From NCBI GenBank assembly GCA_964474655.1, contig CAYYTU010000004.1, forward strand, positions 1 to 64,000: a stretch of DNA of 64,000 nt, written 5' to 3'. The DNA is from CAYYTU01 sp964474655. Lineage in GTDB: Bacteria; Chloroflexota; Anaerolineae; B4-G1. Each line of letters opens with the position of its first letter. Position 1 is the stretch's first letter. Below are positions 15,681-24,391 of the stretch, in pieces. The position numbers were made by a program, and so were the translations under genes. The notes under the pieces were generated by a model, which had not been told where the DNA came from, ran no database searches, and saw only the letters and a program-made list of their open reading frames with translations.

Positions 15681-16832
15681 TCAAGCAGGTTCGTCTTCGT
15701 CTGCTTCGCTCTCCAAAGGTTCCTCAAAGGGCTCAATGGACTCAGCAGGCCCGGCTGCATGGGTCTCCGTGGGAGGCGGGGGTGGGGTTGGCTCAGGCGG
15801 CCTGGCAGGGGAACGATGCAACTGTCCAGGGGTGTAAGGTCTCGTGCCAAACCGGGTGAGCGCCACAGCACCCAGCCCCAAGAGAATCAAGGCGGTGGTC
15901 AACAGCCAGCCCAATGGCGCCAGGCATAAGGCTGCACTCAAGCCCAGGCTGAGCACAGTAATAAGCAATGTGCCCAGGCCAGCTGCCCACATCGGCTCCA
16001 GGTCGGTGGACGAGGAGCGAAGCGAGCGCAGTAGGCGTCTCCCAACTTCGGCGCCGACGGCGACCCAGCCAAACAGGCCGGCCACCCCGACGGCGAGAGC
16101 CAACAGTAGGGCCACTGGAGAGAGGCAGATCGTAATCGCCAACGTGACTACCAGGGCCAGCGCAGCGATCGCAGTCAACAAGCCGATCCCGGCGCTAGGC
16201 AGCGGGTCACTGAAGACCGTCTCTCCAACCCGATCTAACTCGCGCGGCCAGATCAGGGCCACTAGCCCCCCCATCACGGAGATGACCAGGGCCGTGAACA
16301 CCCCGCGGATCAGCCTAAGCATCCACTCAAAAGCCCTGCGTACCCCAGAAACGTAGAATGGAACCGGCGACGGCGTTGGTTCTGGAGGTCCATTCTCAAA
16401 GCGGAAACCACGGAAAGGTAATCCTTCAATGATATCTCCTTCAACGCGCGCTCCCGACTTCCGCTCAAGATCGCAGTTCAGACCACATACGACGTCGCCG
16501 TAGATGTGAGCAGTCTCGTCCAGGCTGATATTGCCGCTCATAACGACCAGATCTGCCTGGATCTGGCCATGGACGTTAGCATCGCCGTTCCATATCACGG
16601 TGGAACCTTGAACCCAGCTATCGGCTTCCAGGGTGACATCGCCGTTGAAGACGACCAGATCACCACCTACCTCTTCGCCTTCCTCCAGCTTATAATCTTC
16701 ATTCCAAACCACCGTGCCGTCATCGGGCGGAGGTGAGGCATCCGCTTTTACGGAGAGCGCCGGGAAGAGCAACGCCCCTCCGACCAACAGTAAGACCACA
16801 AATGCAGGCAATAATCTTCTCGTGTTATTCAT
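15681..16832 (-). CDS. Bactofilin-like/polymer-forming domain membrane protein
   Basis: A 383-residue protein with a signal peptide (about 1-30). Residues 40-135 form a right-handed beta-helix of short repeats (GGDLVVFNGDVTLEADSWVQ and following GSTVIWNGD, GDVVCG), like polymer-forming cytoskeletal proteins but here exported. Four or five transmembrane helices fill about 170-325, and the C terminus is Pro-rich then acidic. GGAGGAGG lies 3-4 bases before the ATG. The fold suggests a membrane scaffold, and the function is unknown. It may be read together with the ECF sigma pair upstream, although about 220 bases with a repeat separate them. Confidence 0.75.
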   Translation of the reverse strand: MNNTRRLLPAFVVLLLVGGALLFPALSVKADASPPPDDGTVVWNEDYKLEEGEEVGGDLVVFNGDVTLEADSWVQGSTVIWNGDANVHGQIQADLVVMSGNISLDETAHIYGDVVCGLNCDLERKSGARVEGDIIEGLPFRGFRFENGPPEPTPSPVPFYVSGVRRAFEWMLRLIRGVFTALVISVMGGLVALIWPRELDRVGETVFSDPLPSAGIGLLTAIAALALVVTLAITICLSPVALLLALAVGVAGLFGWVAVGAEVGRRLLRSLRSSSTDLEPMWAAGLGTLLITVLSLGLSAALCLAPLGWLLTTALILLGLGAVALTRFGTRPYTPGQLHRSPARPPEPTPPPPPTETHAAGPAESIEPFEEPLESEADEDEPA

Positions 16833-16898
16833 ACCTCCTCCATAAAATCAGAATAGCGGCTAACCTCGTCTCTCAATCGCCAAACACGTCGCTTAAGC

Positions 16899-16987
16899 GG
16901 CAAACGAAGCGATTCTAGGGTAGCCCAGACGCATTAGATTGCCTACAGTCACGTTTATCGAGCGCATCAACCCCAGCTTCGTTTGCC
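16899..16987 (+). repeat. Repeat family A, copy 2
   Basis: GGCAAACGAAGC and GCTTCGTTTGCC are perfect inverted ends. It is nearly identical to 9692-9780. The downstream similarity (CTTGAGGGCATTTTTGCTG and GCTTCGAAATCCC) runs to 17055, exactly up to the stop codon of the anti-sigma gene at 17056-17058. Confidence 0.78.
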
Positions 16988-17055
16988 TTGTTCGCGCCTA
17001 AGCACGTTCTGTGGCCTTGAGGGCATTTTTGCTGGGCGACCTGCTTCGAAATCCC

Positions 17056-17580
17056 TTAAGCACACCGCAAGACCCTGATCCAGAGTCCATTGAGCGCCAG
17101 GGCCATCAGCGTGCAAGCCAAAAACAACAGCGTCAATGGCAAGGTAAGCGGTCCAATGGAAATGACCAGAGCACGCCCCAGCGTATTCAAGAAAGAGATC
17201 CCCCGACTGACCATCACCGGGCCAGCGCTCACGAGAGCCGGGATGATGCCCAACGGCTCCAGCAAGCTCCTGATAGCGCCAGGCAGTACGAGCGACGCCA
17301 AAGCAATTGTGCCCAGTGCTAATCCCAGGCTGCCGATGATGGCTCGACTGGTCCGATGGCGATGGCGCTCGAGGCGGGTCATCACGCGGACGTGTAGATC
17401 AGCCGGCGCCATCGCCATCGGAGCAGTATGGAACAGGCGGTCCACGACTTCCAACTTTTGCCACCGGGCGCGACAATCAGCGCACATTCGCAGATGGTCA
17501 TCCAATTCCAACTGAGCCATCTCACAGAGGCAACCATCAAGTCGCCTCGACATCATCTTATCGGCTTCTTCACAACGCAT
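17056..17580 (-). CDS. Zinc-binding membrane anti-sigma factor
   Basis: A 174-residue protein. The N-terminal 50 residues carry the His-X3-Cys-X2-Cys motif (HLRMCADC, about 29-36) of ZAS-domain anti-sigma factors. Three hydrophobic segments follow (about 80-105, 110-130 and 145-170). It would hold the sigma factor encoded just upstream, and its first codon overlaps the end of that gene by 11 bases, which suggests translational coupling. It differs from the first anti-sigma of the window, which lacks the zinc motif. Its stop codon directly abuts a family A repeat. Confidence 0.87.
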   Translation of the reverse strand: MRCEEADKMMSRRLDGCLCEMAQLELDDHLRMCADCRARWQKLEVVDRLFHTAPMAMAPADLHVRVMTRLERHRHRTSRAIIGSLGLALGTIALASLVLPGAIRSLLEPLGIIPALVSAGPVMVSRGISFLNTLGRALVISIGPLTLPLTLLFLACTLMALALNGLWIRVLRCA

Positions 17581-18133
17581 CGGCTAGATCTCCTTCCAGC
17601 AGCTGCGCCAACGAGCGGCGGGCACGATAGAGCCTCGATTTGACTGCGCTGACCGTCAAATCCAACACCTGCGCGATCTCCTTATAAGAATGATCGTACC
17701 AGTAATGGAGCAAGACAGCTGCCCGATCGGTGGGTGAAAGGGTACTCAGCATTCGTTCTATTCTGGCCTCCCGCTCACGTCGCGTCACCACAGACTCTGG
17801 GTTGGGGCTAGCGTTCGTCAGGCGTCCAGGCCGGGCGATCTCTTCTTTGAGCGGGAGCAACGTCATATGGCGACGTCTCAGCTGGTCAATGCAGTAATGA
17901 GACGTGATGGATAGCAACCAGGTGCTGAAAGAGCGTTGCGGATCGTAGCTCTTGAGATGCATATAGGCTCGTATGAAAGCCTCCTGCGCTGCCTCCTCGG
18001 CTTCATCCCCATTGCCCAGCATGCGATAAGCCAAGTTGTAGACGGGGTTCTGGTAGGTCTCCACCAGGCGACCAAACGCATCCTGGTCACCAGCGCAAGC
18101 TGCTTCAACCCACTTCTCCTCGTCAGTTACCAT
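17570..18133 (-). CDS. ECF-family RNA polymerase sigma factor (second)
   Basis: A 187-residue factor with region 2 (NPVYNLAYRMLGN, SFSTWLLSITSHYCIDQLRRR) and region 4 (LSPTDRAAVLLHYWYDHSYKEI, then LTVSAVKSRLYRARRSL). It has no extra domains. It overlaps the downstream zinc anti-sigma gene and forms a classic two-gene ECF module. Targets are not evident. Upstream, 18134-18461 holds a degenerate palindrome (about 18186-18265) and the divergent promoter of the DUF72 gene. Confidence 0.92.
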   Translation of the reverse strand: MVTDEEKWVEAACAGDQDAFGRLVETYQNPVYNLAYRMLGNGDEAEEAAQEAFIRAYMHLKSYDPQRSFSTWLLSITSHYCIDQLRRRHMTLLPLKEEIARPGRLTNASPNPESVVTRREREARIERMLSTLSPTDRAAVLLHYWYDHSYKEIAQVLDLTVSAVKSRLYRARRSLAQLLEGDLADAL

Positions 18134-18394
18134 ATCTTCCAGGCTCTTTGGGATTTCGCGTGGTCGATAGCTTGAGATTCCTCAGCGGGGTGTGCCCCCG
18201 CATCTGTGTTCGAAGTAATCCTAAACCAGATATGAGACGCGGGTTACAACCCCGATTTGAACACCAAGTAAAGTCCCAGAGAACCATCTTCCATAAAGCG
18301 GCGCCACAATGTTTCCTCAGCCTGACATGTTGTTATACGCATTATAATGGATAAAGTTGCAATGGAAAGCGATCATTTCTCCATCGGGTGCGAT

Positions 18395-18423
18395 CTGGAA
18401 ACCTGCCCAGGCTCTGGTATAAT
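18395..18423 (+). promoter_or_regulatory. Extended -10 promoter of DUF72 gene
   Basis: TGGTATAAT (18415-18423) is a perfect -10 with the TG extension. The -35 is poor (CTGGAA, 17 bp upstream), as is common for extended -10 promoters. Confidence 0.65.
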
Positions 18424-18461
18424 TAAAGTGAAAAGCAATCGAAAGAACGGGAAGTGGAATA

Positions 18462-19238
18462 ATGACAATCCTTATCGGTACCAGTGGCTTCAGCTTCAAC
18501 GACTGGGTGGGCCCGGTCTACCCTGAGGGCTTGCCGAAGCGTGAGTGGCTTTCCTTTTACGCTCAGGAATTCTCGACTTGCGAGTTGAATTTCAGCTACT
18601 ACCGCATCCCCGACGCCAAAACGCTGAGTCAGATAGCGACCAAGGTGCCGCCGGATTTCCTTTTCTCAATCAAAGCCTTTCGTGGCATCACCCACGAGCG
18701 AGAGAATCCAGAACCACTCATAAAAGCGTTTCGAGAAGCCCTTACACCTCTGATCGAGCAAGATAAATTGGCCTGCGTGCTAGCCCAGTTCCCCTACTCC
18801 TTCCACGCCACCGACGAGAACCGCATCTATCTCAAGCGAGTGCGGGAGGGCTTCGGCGACCTGCCGGTCGTGGTCGAGTTCCGCTCCCGCGAGTGGATCA
18901 CCGAGCGCACCTTCGAGGGGCTGCGCAAGCTCGGCTTAGGCTATTGCTGCGTGGACCAACCGCGGTTCAAGAACCTGGTGCCGCCGATAGCCGTCGCCAC
19001 CGGGCCAGTGGCCTACGTTCGCTTCCACGGTCGGAACCGCGAAAAGTGGTGGCAACATGACGAAGCCTGGGAACGGTATAATTACAGCTACTCCGACGAG
19101 GAACTACTGGAGTGGACGCCCAAGATTAAGGAATTGGCCGACGAGACGTCGCTCACGCTGGTCTATATGAACAATCATTGGCAAGGACAAGCGGTGGGTT
19201 CCGCCCGCCAGCTGAAATCGTTGATGGCGAATCAATAG
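18462..19238 (+). CDS. DUF72 (YecE-like) TIM-barrel protein
   Basis: A 258-residue protein of the conserved DUF72 family. It has the N-terminal IGTSGFSFNDWVGPVYP, the conserved ELNFSYYRIP segment, FLFSIKAFRGITHER, VVEFRSREW and the C-terminal VYMNNHWQGQA. The fold is a TIM barrel related to endonuclease IV and xylose isomerase, and the reaction is unknown. It is transcribed alone from its own extended -10 promoter. Confidence 0.9.
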   Translation: MTILIGTSGFSFNDWVGPVYPEGLPKREWLSFYAQEFSTCELNFSYYRIPDAKTLSQIATKVPPDFLFSIKAFRGITHERENPEPLIKAFREALTPLIEQDKLACVLAQFPYSFHATDENRIYLKRVREGFGDLPVVVEFRSREWITERTFEGLRKLGLGYCCVDQPRFKNLVPPIAVATGPVAYVRFHGRNREKWWQHDEAWERYNYSYSDEELLEWTPKIKELADETSLTLVYMNNHWQGQAVGSARQLKSLMANQ

Positions 19239-19264
19239 CCAGTACTCCTCCACCACTGGTTTAC

Positions 19265-19292
19265 TTGCGATGTACGGTAAACAATCTATAAT
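19265..19292 (+). promoter_or_regulatory. Promoter of clpC
   Basis: TTGCGA (19265-19270), 16 bp, TATAAT (19287-19292). It lies 75 bp before the clpC start. No CtsR-type heptad repeat was noticed near it. Confidence 0.6.
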
Positions 19293-19367
19293 TGAACTAC
19301 CCTTATGCTAAATCGTGGTGAGCAAAAATGACCGCTGCTACGAGAAAACTAGAACGGGGTGATAACT

Positions 19368-21872
19368 ATGGATAAGTTAATGAAATACTTTACGAACGCA
19401 GCAAGACGTGTTTTGAAGTTAGCCCAACAAGAGGCTAAGCGGATGCATCACGTCGAAATTGGAACCGAACACCTCCTATTGGGCCTTTTACACGAGGACA
19501 CAGGGGCGGCAAGTCAGGTTTTGCAGCAGCTTGGCTTACAATCAGGCGATATACAGCATTGGGTTGAAAGACTTAGCACCATCCGACAACGCTCATCATT
19601 GATCAATACCGATCCTCAGCTGACTTCCCGCACGCAAAAAGTGCTTGAGATGGCCAAAGAGGAAGCGCATCAGCGAGGAGATAGACGGATCGACACGCAC
19701 CACATCCTGCTGGGCCTCATTCGGCAGGACGAAGGGACGGCGATTGAGATTCTCAGCCATCTGGGCGTCACCGATAACCAGGTACGCCGCTACACGGACC
19801 AGGCCCTGCAGCGGCAACCAGTGCTTGCCGGGAGTAAACAACGCCAAACATCGGAAACGCCGACTACCAATAAACTGACCATTGATCTGACCGCCTGGGC
19901 GCAAGAAGACAAACTGGACCCCGTGATCGGACGCCAGCAAGAGATAGAGCGCGTCATTCAGATCCTGGCCCGCCGGACGAAGAACAACCCCGCTCTGATC
20001 GGGGAACCAGGGGTGGGCAAGACAGCCATCGTCGAGGGGTTAGCACAGCGAATCATCACCGGCGAGGTCCCCGAGCCCCTGCTGGACAAACGTCTGCTCC
20101 AGTTCGATATCGGCTCGCTGGTGGCCGGGACGATGTATCGGGGGCAGTTTGAGGAGCGGCTCAAAAAGGTGATTGAGGAGCTCAAAGAGAGCAATAGCAT
20201 CCTTTTCATCGACGAGGTTCATATGCTTGTCGGCGCCGGATCGGCTGGCTCATCAATGGACGCCGCCAATATCCTCAAGCCGGCCCTCGCACGAGGTCAG
20301 CTCCAGTGCATCGGCGCGACCACAATGGCCGAGTACCGCAAACACATCGAATCCGACGCCGCTCTGGAGCGGCGGTTCCAACCGATCACAGTTGACGAAC
20401 CCACGGTCGAGGAGACAATCAAGATCCTGCGCGGCATCCGGGTACCATACGAGCGGCACCACCAACTACACATCAGCGATGAAGCGCTAGAGGCCGCCGC
20501 CAGGCTATCGGATCGTTATATCACGGGCCGCTACCTGCCGGATAAAGCGATCGACCTGATGGACGAAGCCGCGTCCCGCGTGCGAATGTACAAGACCCCT
20601 CAGGCCAAAAGCCTGCGCAGCATATTTGCCGATCTCAAAGAGGTACAGAAGGCCAAAGAGAAAGCCATCAAAGAAAAACAGTACGAAGAAGCTTCTGTAC
20701 TGCGCGACCAGGAGCTCGATCTCCAGGATGAGCTGCGCACCCTCCGCACCGATAAAGAGGGCCGATTCTTCGAGAATGGCGGCACTGTCGAATCGGAGGA
20801 TATCGCAGAAGTGGTCTCTATGTGGACGGGTATCCCTGTGACACAGATGCACGCCGACGAGCAATCGCGGCTCCTGGAGATGGAAGACGCCATCCACGAG
20901 CGGATCGTCGGGCAGGACGAGGCCATCTCGGCCATCGCCAAGGCTGTGCGCCGCGCTCGGGCCGGTCTGAAGGATCCCCGGCGCCCGATCGGCTCCTTCA
21001 TCTTCCTTGGGCCCACTGGAGTCGGCAAGACGGAGCTCTCCAAGGCCCTGGCCGAGTTTATGTTCGGCAGCGAGGACGCATTGCTCCAGCTGGATATGTC
21101 CGAGTTTATGGAGCGCCACACGGTATCCCGCCTGGTCGGTGCTCCGCCCGGTTACGTGGGCTACGATGACGCTGGACAGCTGACTGAGACTATTCGACGT
21201 CGCCCCTACACTATTGTCGTCTTCGACGAAATCGAAAAAGCTCACCAAGAGGCCTTCAATATGTTGTTGCAGATTATGGAAGAAGGTCACCTCTCCGACG
21301 CTCGTGGGCGAAAAGTGGACTTTTCCAACGCGATCATCATTATGACCTCAAACGTCGGCGCGGAGATGATTAAACGGAGCACCAGCCTGGGCTTCGCCGC
21401 TCCGTCTGGCGATGAGACCGCCCAACGTGATTACGAGGCGATGCGAGAAAACCTGCTTGAGCAGCTCAAGCGCACCTTCCGCCCCGAGTTCCTGAACCGC
21501 GTGGATAACATCGTCGTCTTCCATTCCCTCAGCAAAGAGGACATCGCCAACATCGTCGATCTAGAGATGGACAAAGTGCGCGAACGGTTGCACGAATCCG
21601 ATCTACGGATGGAAATGACCGAGGCCACCAAGGACCTGCTGGCTCAAGAAGGCTACAGCGAAGAATACGGCGCCCGTCCACTGCGCCGTGTGATCCAGGA
21701 TCGAATTGAGGATGCACTGTCCGATGCTATCTTAACCGGCGAGTTTACCGAGGGCGATACGGTGCTGGTCGACGTGGAGGAGGACGAGTTCGTGCTCCGT
21801 CCGGTGGAAAAGAAAGAAGCGGAAGAAGAGGGGAAAACCGAAGAAAGCGAAGGAGCGTTGGCGCTCGCCTGA
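19368..21872 (+). CDS. clpC: ATP-dependent Clp protease ATP-binding subunit ClpC
   Basis: An 834-residue Hsp100 unfoldase. The double Clp N-domain (1-140) is followed by AAA+ module 1 with GEPGVGKTA (about 212-220), a short middle region with a UVR-type motif (about 430-465, YEEASVLRDQELDLQDEL), AAA+ module 2 with GPTGVGKTE (about 548-556), and the C-terminal domain. The ClpP-docking tripeptide LGF (about 673-675) is present, so it should feed ClpP rather than act as a ClpB disaggregase. The UVR motif and short middle domain support ClpC over ClpB. ATG 19368 follows GGGGTGA at good spacing. No mcsA/mcsB/ctsR genes are adjacent. Confidence 0.94.
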   Translation: MDKLMKYFTNAARRVLKLAQQEAKRMHHVEIGTEHLLLGLLHEDTGAASQVLQQLGLQSGDIQHWVERLSTIRQRSSLINTDPQLTSRTQKVLEMAKEEAHQRGDRRIDTHHILLGLIRQDEGTAIEILSHLGVTDNQVRRYTDQALQRQPVLAGSKQRQTSETPTTNKLTIDLTAWAQEDKLDPVIGRQQEIERVIQILARRTKNNPALIGEPGVGKTAIVEGLAQRIITGEVPEPLLDKRLLQFDIGSLVAGTMYRGQFEERLKKVIEELKESNSILFIDEVHMLVGAGSAGSSMDAANILKPALARGQLQCIGATTMAEYRKHIESDAALERRFQPITVDEPTVEETIKILRGIRVPYERHHQLHISDEALEAAARLSDRYITGRYLPDKAIDLMDEAASRVRMYKTPQAKSLRSIFADLKEVQKAKEKAIKEKQYEEASVLRDQELDLQDELRTLRTDKEGRFFENGGTVESEDIAEVVSMWTGIPVTQMHADEQSRLLEMEDAIHERIVGQDEAISAIAKAVRRARAGLKDPRRPIGSFIFLGPTGVGKTELSKALAEFMFGSEDALLQLDMSEFMERHTVSRLVGAPPGYVGYDDAGQLTETIRRRPYTIVVFDEIEKAHQEAFNMLLQIMEEGHLSDARGRKVDFSNAIIIMTSNVGAEMIKRSTSLGFAAPSGDETAQRDYEAMRENLLEQLKRTFRPEFLNRVDNIVVFHSLSKEDIANIVDLEMDKVRERLHESDLRMEMTEATKDLLAQEGYSEEYGARPLRRVIQDRIEDALSDAILTGEFTEGDTVLVDVEEDEFVLRPVEKKEAEEEGKTEESEGALALA

Positions 21873-21924
21873 ACGCTATCTTTGAAGGATCAATCCCGAC
21901 AAGTTAGCATAACAGCAGAAGAGA

Positions 21925-21958
21925 GAGAAGCCGCCGGTGCATTCGGCGGCTTCTTTTC
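21925..21958. terminator. Terminator after clpC
   Basis: GAAGCCGCCG (21927-21936), loop GTGCATT, CGGCGGCTTC (21944-21953), then TTTT. It separates clpC from the convergent glycosyltransferase gene and may work for both. Confidence 0.9.
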
Positions 21959-21982
21959 GTCTCTTTACCATACCGACGTCCC

Positions 21983-23191
21983 TCATAGCAACTCCGCGTA
22001 AACATGCTCCACCTGGGGCACGATAACCCCCCAATCATAACGCTGCTCGACAAACAAACGTGCACGTCTACCCAGAGCGGCCCGTCGATCTGGTGCTCCC
22101 AGCAGCGAGACGACGGCCTCAGCAAACTCAACCGGCGTATCCGCCAGCAGTAGCTCCTGCCCGTCGCTCACTGGATACCCCTCCGCCCCCAGGCGCGTGG
22201 CGACCACAGGTCGCTCCATCGCCATCGCCTCCAGAAGCTTGAGCCGCGTCCCGCCTCCCACCCGCAGCGGTGCCACATAGACCGTCGCCCGCGCGATGTG
22301 GGGCTGGACTTTCTCTACCCAGCCCGTCAGGGTCACCGCTGGGTCATCCCGCAGCGGGTCCAGGCGGCGATGAGGACGCTGGCCCACGACGACGAACCGC
22401 ACGTCGGGTACTTCGGCCTGGATGCGTGGGAGCACGCGCTGGGCAAACCAGAGCACCGCGTCGACGTTGGGGCGAAAGTCCATCGTGCCGGTGAACACGA
22501 GCGTCGGATGAGCACCCGAGGCTACCTGACGAGGGCGATAGACCCGCGTGTCGATGCCGTTGGGGACGATGGTGACCTCAAGGCCCGGGAGCAGCTGTTC
22601 AATCGCCGCGGCGTCCGCCTTGGAGACCGCCAGCACGTGATGGGCGCGGCGGCAGATGTGTGTCTCATACCGTCGCAGCCGCCGCCATTGGACCAACGAG
22701 TAGGCCGCTTGAGGCCAACGGCCCGGCATCCGCAGATCGGTCAAAAAGGCCCGCTTCTGGAGCAAGTACTCACAGTTATGATCATCGAAGACCACGAACG
22801 GAGACGGATGGACGCACGCAACCAGATCCAGGTATGGTCCCATCTCAATACCCTCGATCTGTAACACGTCGAAGCGCTCTTGCCGCAACCAGTCCACCAG
22901 GCGACTTGCATAGCCATCCGATGCCAGCCGTAACGCCATATCGGGTTTGCCGGTGAGAACCATATCGCGCAAGCGATCACGCCGGGTCCGCGTCGGCTGA
23001 GCCACCAGATCAACCCGCTCACAGGCGTCCAGAAGCGGCGCTTGCGGCTGCGCATTCTGCCCTGCCGCCCGGAACGAAAGCAAGCTCACCTGATGTCTGG
23101 GAGCAAGTCCCTCGATCAAGCCCCAGTTCCTCAACGCAGTTCCCTTATGCGGAGGATAGGGCACCTGAGGGGTCAGAAATAAGACTTTCAT
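21983..23191 (-). CDS. Glycosyltransferase family 4
   Basis: A 402-residue GT-B enzyme. It starts MKVLFLTPQVPYPPHKGTAL. The central HHVLAVSKADAAAIEQL and IVPNGIDTRVYRP mark the linker. The donor domain shows LVFTGTMDFRPNVDAVLWFA and LRVGGGTRLKLLEAMAMERP, with the EX7E-like acidic pair region. This sequence style is found in polysaccharide or exosortase-associated biosynthesis. The ATG at 23191 is preferred to the GTG six bases earlier because of its spacing to AAGGAAG. It lies 12 bases after another GT4 gene, so the two enzymes probably work on the same glycan. Confidence 0.88.
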   Translation of the reverse strand: MKVLFLTPQVPYPPHKGTALRNWGLIEGLAPRHQVSLLSFRAAGQNAQPQAPLLDACERVDLVAQPTRTRRDRLRDMVLTGKPDMALRLASDGYASRLVDWLRQERFDVLQIEGIEMGPYLDLVACVHPSPFVVFDDHNCEYLLQKRAFLTDLRMPGRWPQAAYSLVQWRRLRRYETHICRRAHHVLAVSKADAAAIEQLLPGLEVTIVPNGIDTRVYRPRQVASGAHPTLVFTGTMDFRPNVDAVLWFAQRVLPRIQAEVPDVRFVVVGQRPHRRLDPLRDDPAVTLTGWVEKVQPHIARATVYVAPLRVGGGTRLKLLEAMAMERPVVATRLGAEGYPVSDGQELLLADTPVEFAEAVVSLLGAPDRRAALGRRARLFVEQRYDWGVIVPQVEHVYAELL

Positions 23192-23203
23192 CCGCACGCT
23201 TCC

Positions 23204-24313
23204 TTACTCGCCCGCGAGTTCCCGGTAGACGTTCAGCGTCTCCTGCGCCGTGCGGCTCCAGGAGAAGCGTGCCGCTTGCGACAGCCCTTCCTCTCGCATC
23301 TCAGCTCGCAAAGCTACATCGGTCAAGGCGCGGGTCAGGGCCTGGGCGATATCGTCTGGATCCTCGGGATCGACCAGCAGGCCAGCCTCGCCCACTACCT
23401 CCGGCAGCGAGGCCCGATTGGCGACCACGACTGGCGTGCCACAGGCCATCGCCTCCAGCGCCGGCAGCCCGAACCCCTCATAGAACGAGGGCGTCGTCAA
23501 TACACTGGCGGCATTGTAGAGAGCGGGTAGATCCTCGTCAGGCACCTGATGCAAGAATCGCAGGTGGTCGTGTAGCGACAACTGATCTACGTACTCGAAG
23601 ATCTCGTCATACAGCCAGCCCTTGCCACCGATCAGAACCAGGGGAGGAGGCGTCACCTCGCCATCAAGCAGCGTTCGATAGGCCCTCAACAGACCAGGCA
23701 CATTCTTGCGCGGCTCCAACGTACCCAGGAAGAGCAGAAAGTCAGCCTCCAGATCGTAACGAGAGGCTACTGGTTGACATTTCTCCTCCGGCAAGGGGCG
23801 AAAGGCCGAATCGGCGGCCAGGTGGACGACTGAAATCTTCTCCTCCGGCATCCTTAGCAGATGAACGAGGTCAGACTTGGTGGCGTAAGAATCCGCCAGA
23901 ATATAGTGCGTATGCTCCACAGCCCACTCGATCTGCTCGTTGTAATAACGGTGGCTCTCGTCGGTCAAAAACTGAGGGTAGTATAGGAAGTTCAGATCGT
24001 GAATGGTGATGACAGAGCGGCGATAGCCAAAGGCTGGGGGGATAAAATCGGGGCTATGGAGCACGTCGAGCCCCAGACGGGCGATCTCCACGCTTAACGC
24101 CCAGCGTTCCAGCCGATGGTGGCAGGGTGTCCAGCAAGCCACGGGATGGAAGTTGGGGCCCGGCAGCGGAGGGTCATCGTCCTTGCGACTGTGGAGTACG
24201 TAATAATCCGTATCGGCGTCTAACGCGGCCAGAGCATCAAGTAGGTGCTTGACGTAATTGCTGATACCACCGCGGGTATAATGGTCGATGCGGGCATCGA
24301 TGCCTATTCGCAT
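23204..24313 (-). CDS. Glycosyltransferase family 4 (mannosyltransferase-like)
   Basis: A 369-residue GT-B enzyme beginning MRIGIDARIDHYTRGGISNY, a signature of GT4 mannosyl/rhamnosyl transferases. SVITIHDLNFLYYPQFL lies in the N-domain. LLFLGTLEPRKNVPGLLRAY and SFYEGFGLPALEAMACGTPV (the EX7E motif, both Glu intact) lie in the donor domain. GGGG precedes the ATG at 24313, so the 15-codon upstream extension is not used. It sits between gyrB and the second GT4 gene on the same strand. Confidence 0.9.
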   Translation of the reverse strand: MRIGIDARIDHYTRGGISNYVKHLLDALAALDADTDYYVLHSRKDDDPPLPGPNFHPVACWTPCHHRLERWALSVEIARLGLDVLHSPDFIPPAFGYRRSVITIHDLNFLYYPQFLTDESHRYYNEQIEWAVEHTHYILADSYATKSDLVHLLRMPEEKISVVHLAADSAFRPLPEEKCQPVASRYDLEADFLLFLGTLEPRKNVPGLLRAYRTLLDGEVTPPPLVLIGGKGWLYDEIFEYVDQLSLHDHLRFLHQVPDEDLPALYNAASVLTTPSFYEGFGLPALEAMACGTPVVVANRASLPEVVGEAGLLVDPEDPDDIAQALTRALTDVALRAEMREEGLSQAARFSWSRTAQETLNVYRELAGE

Positions 24314-24391
24314 AGCTGGCCCCGTTAGGTGTAATGTCTCAAAGAGCGGGAGCTCCACCGCTGTGAGGCTGTCGGCGTTGCGACGCCACGC

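Noticed and set aside
20505..21290. 261-codon minus-strand frame
   Set aside because: It is the shadow of clpC, whose motifs on the plus strand are complete.
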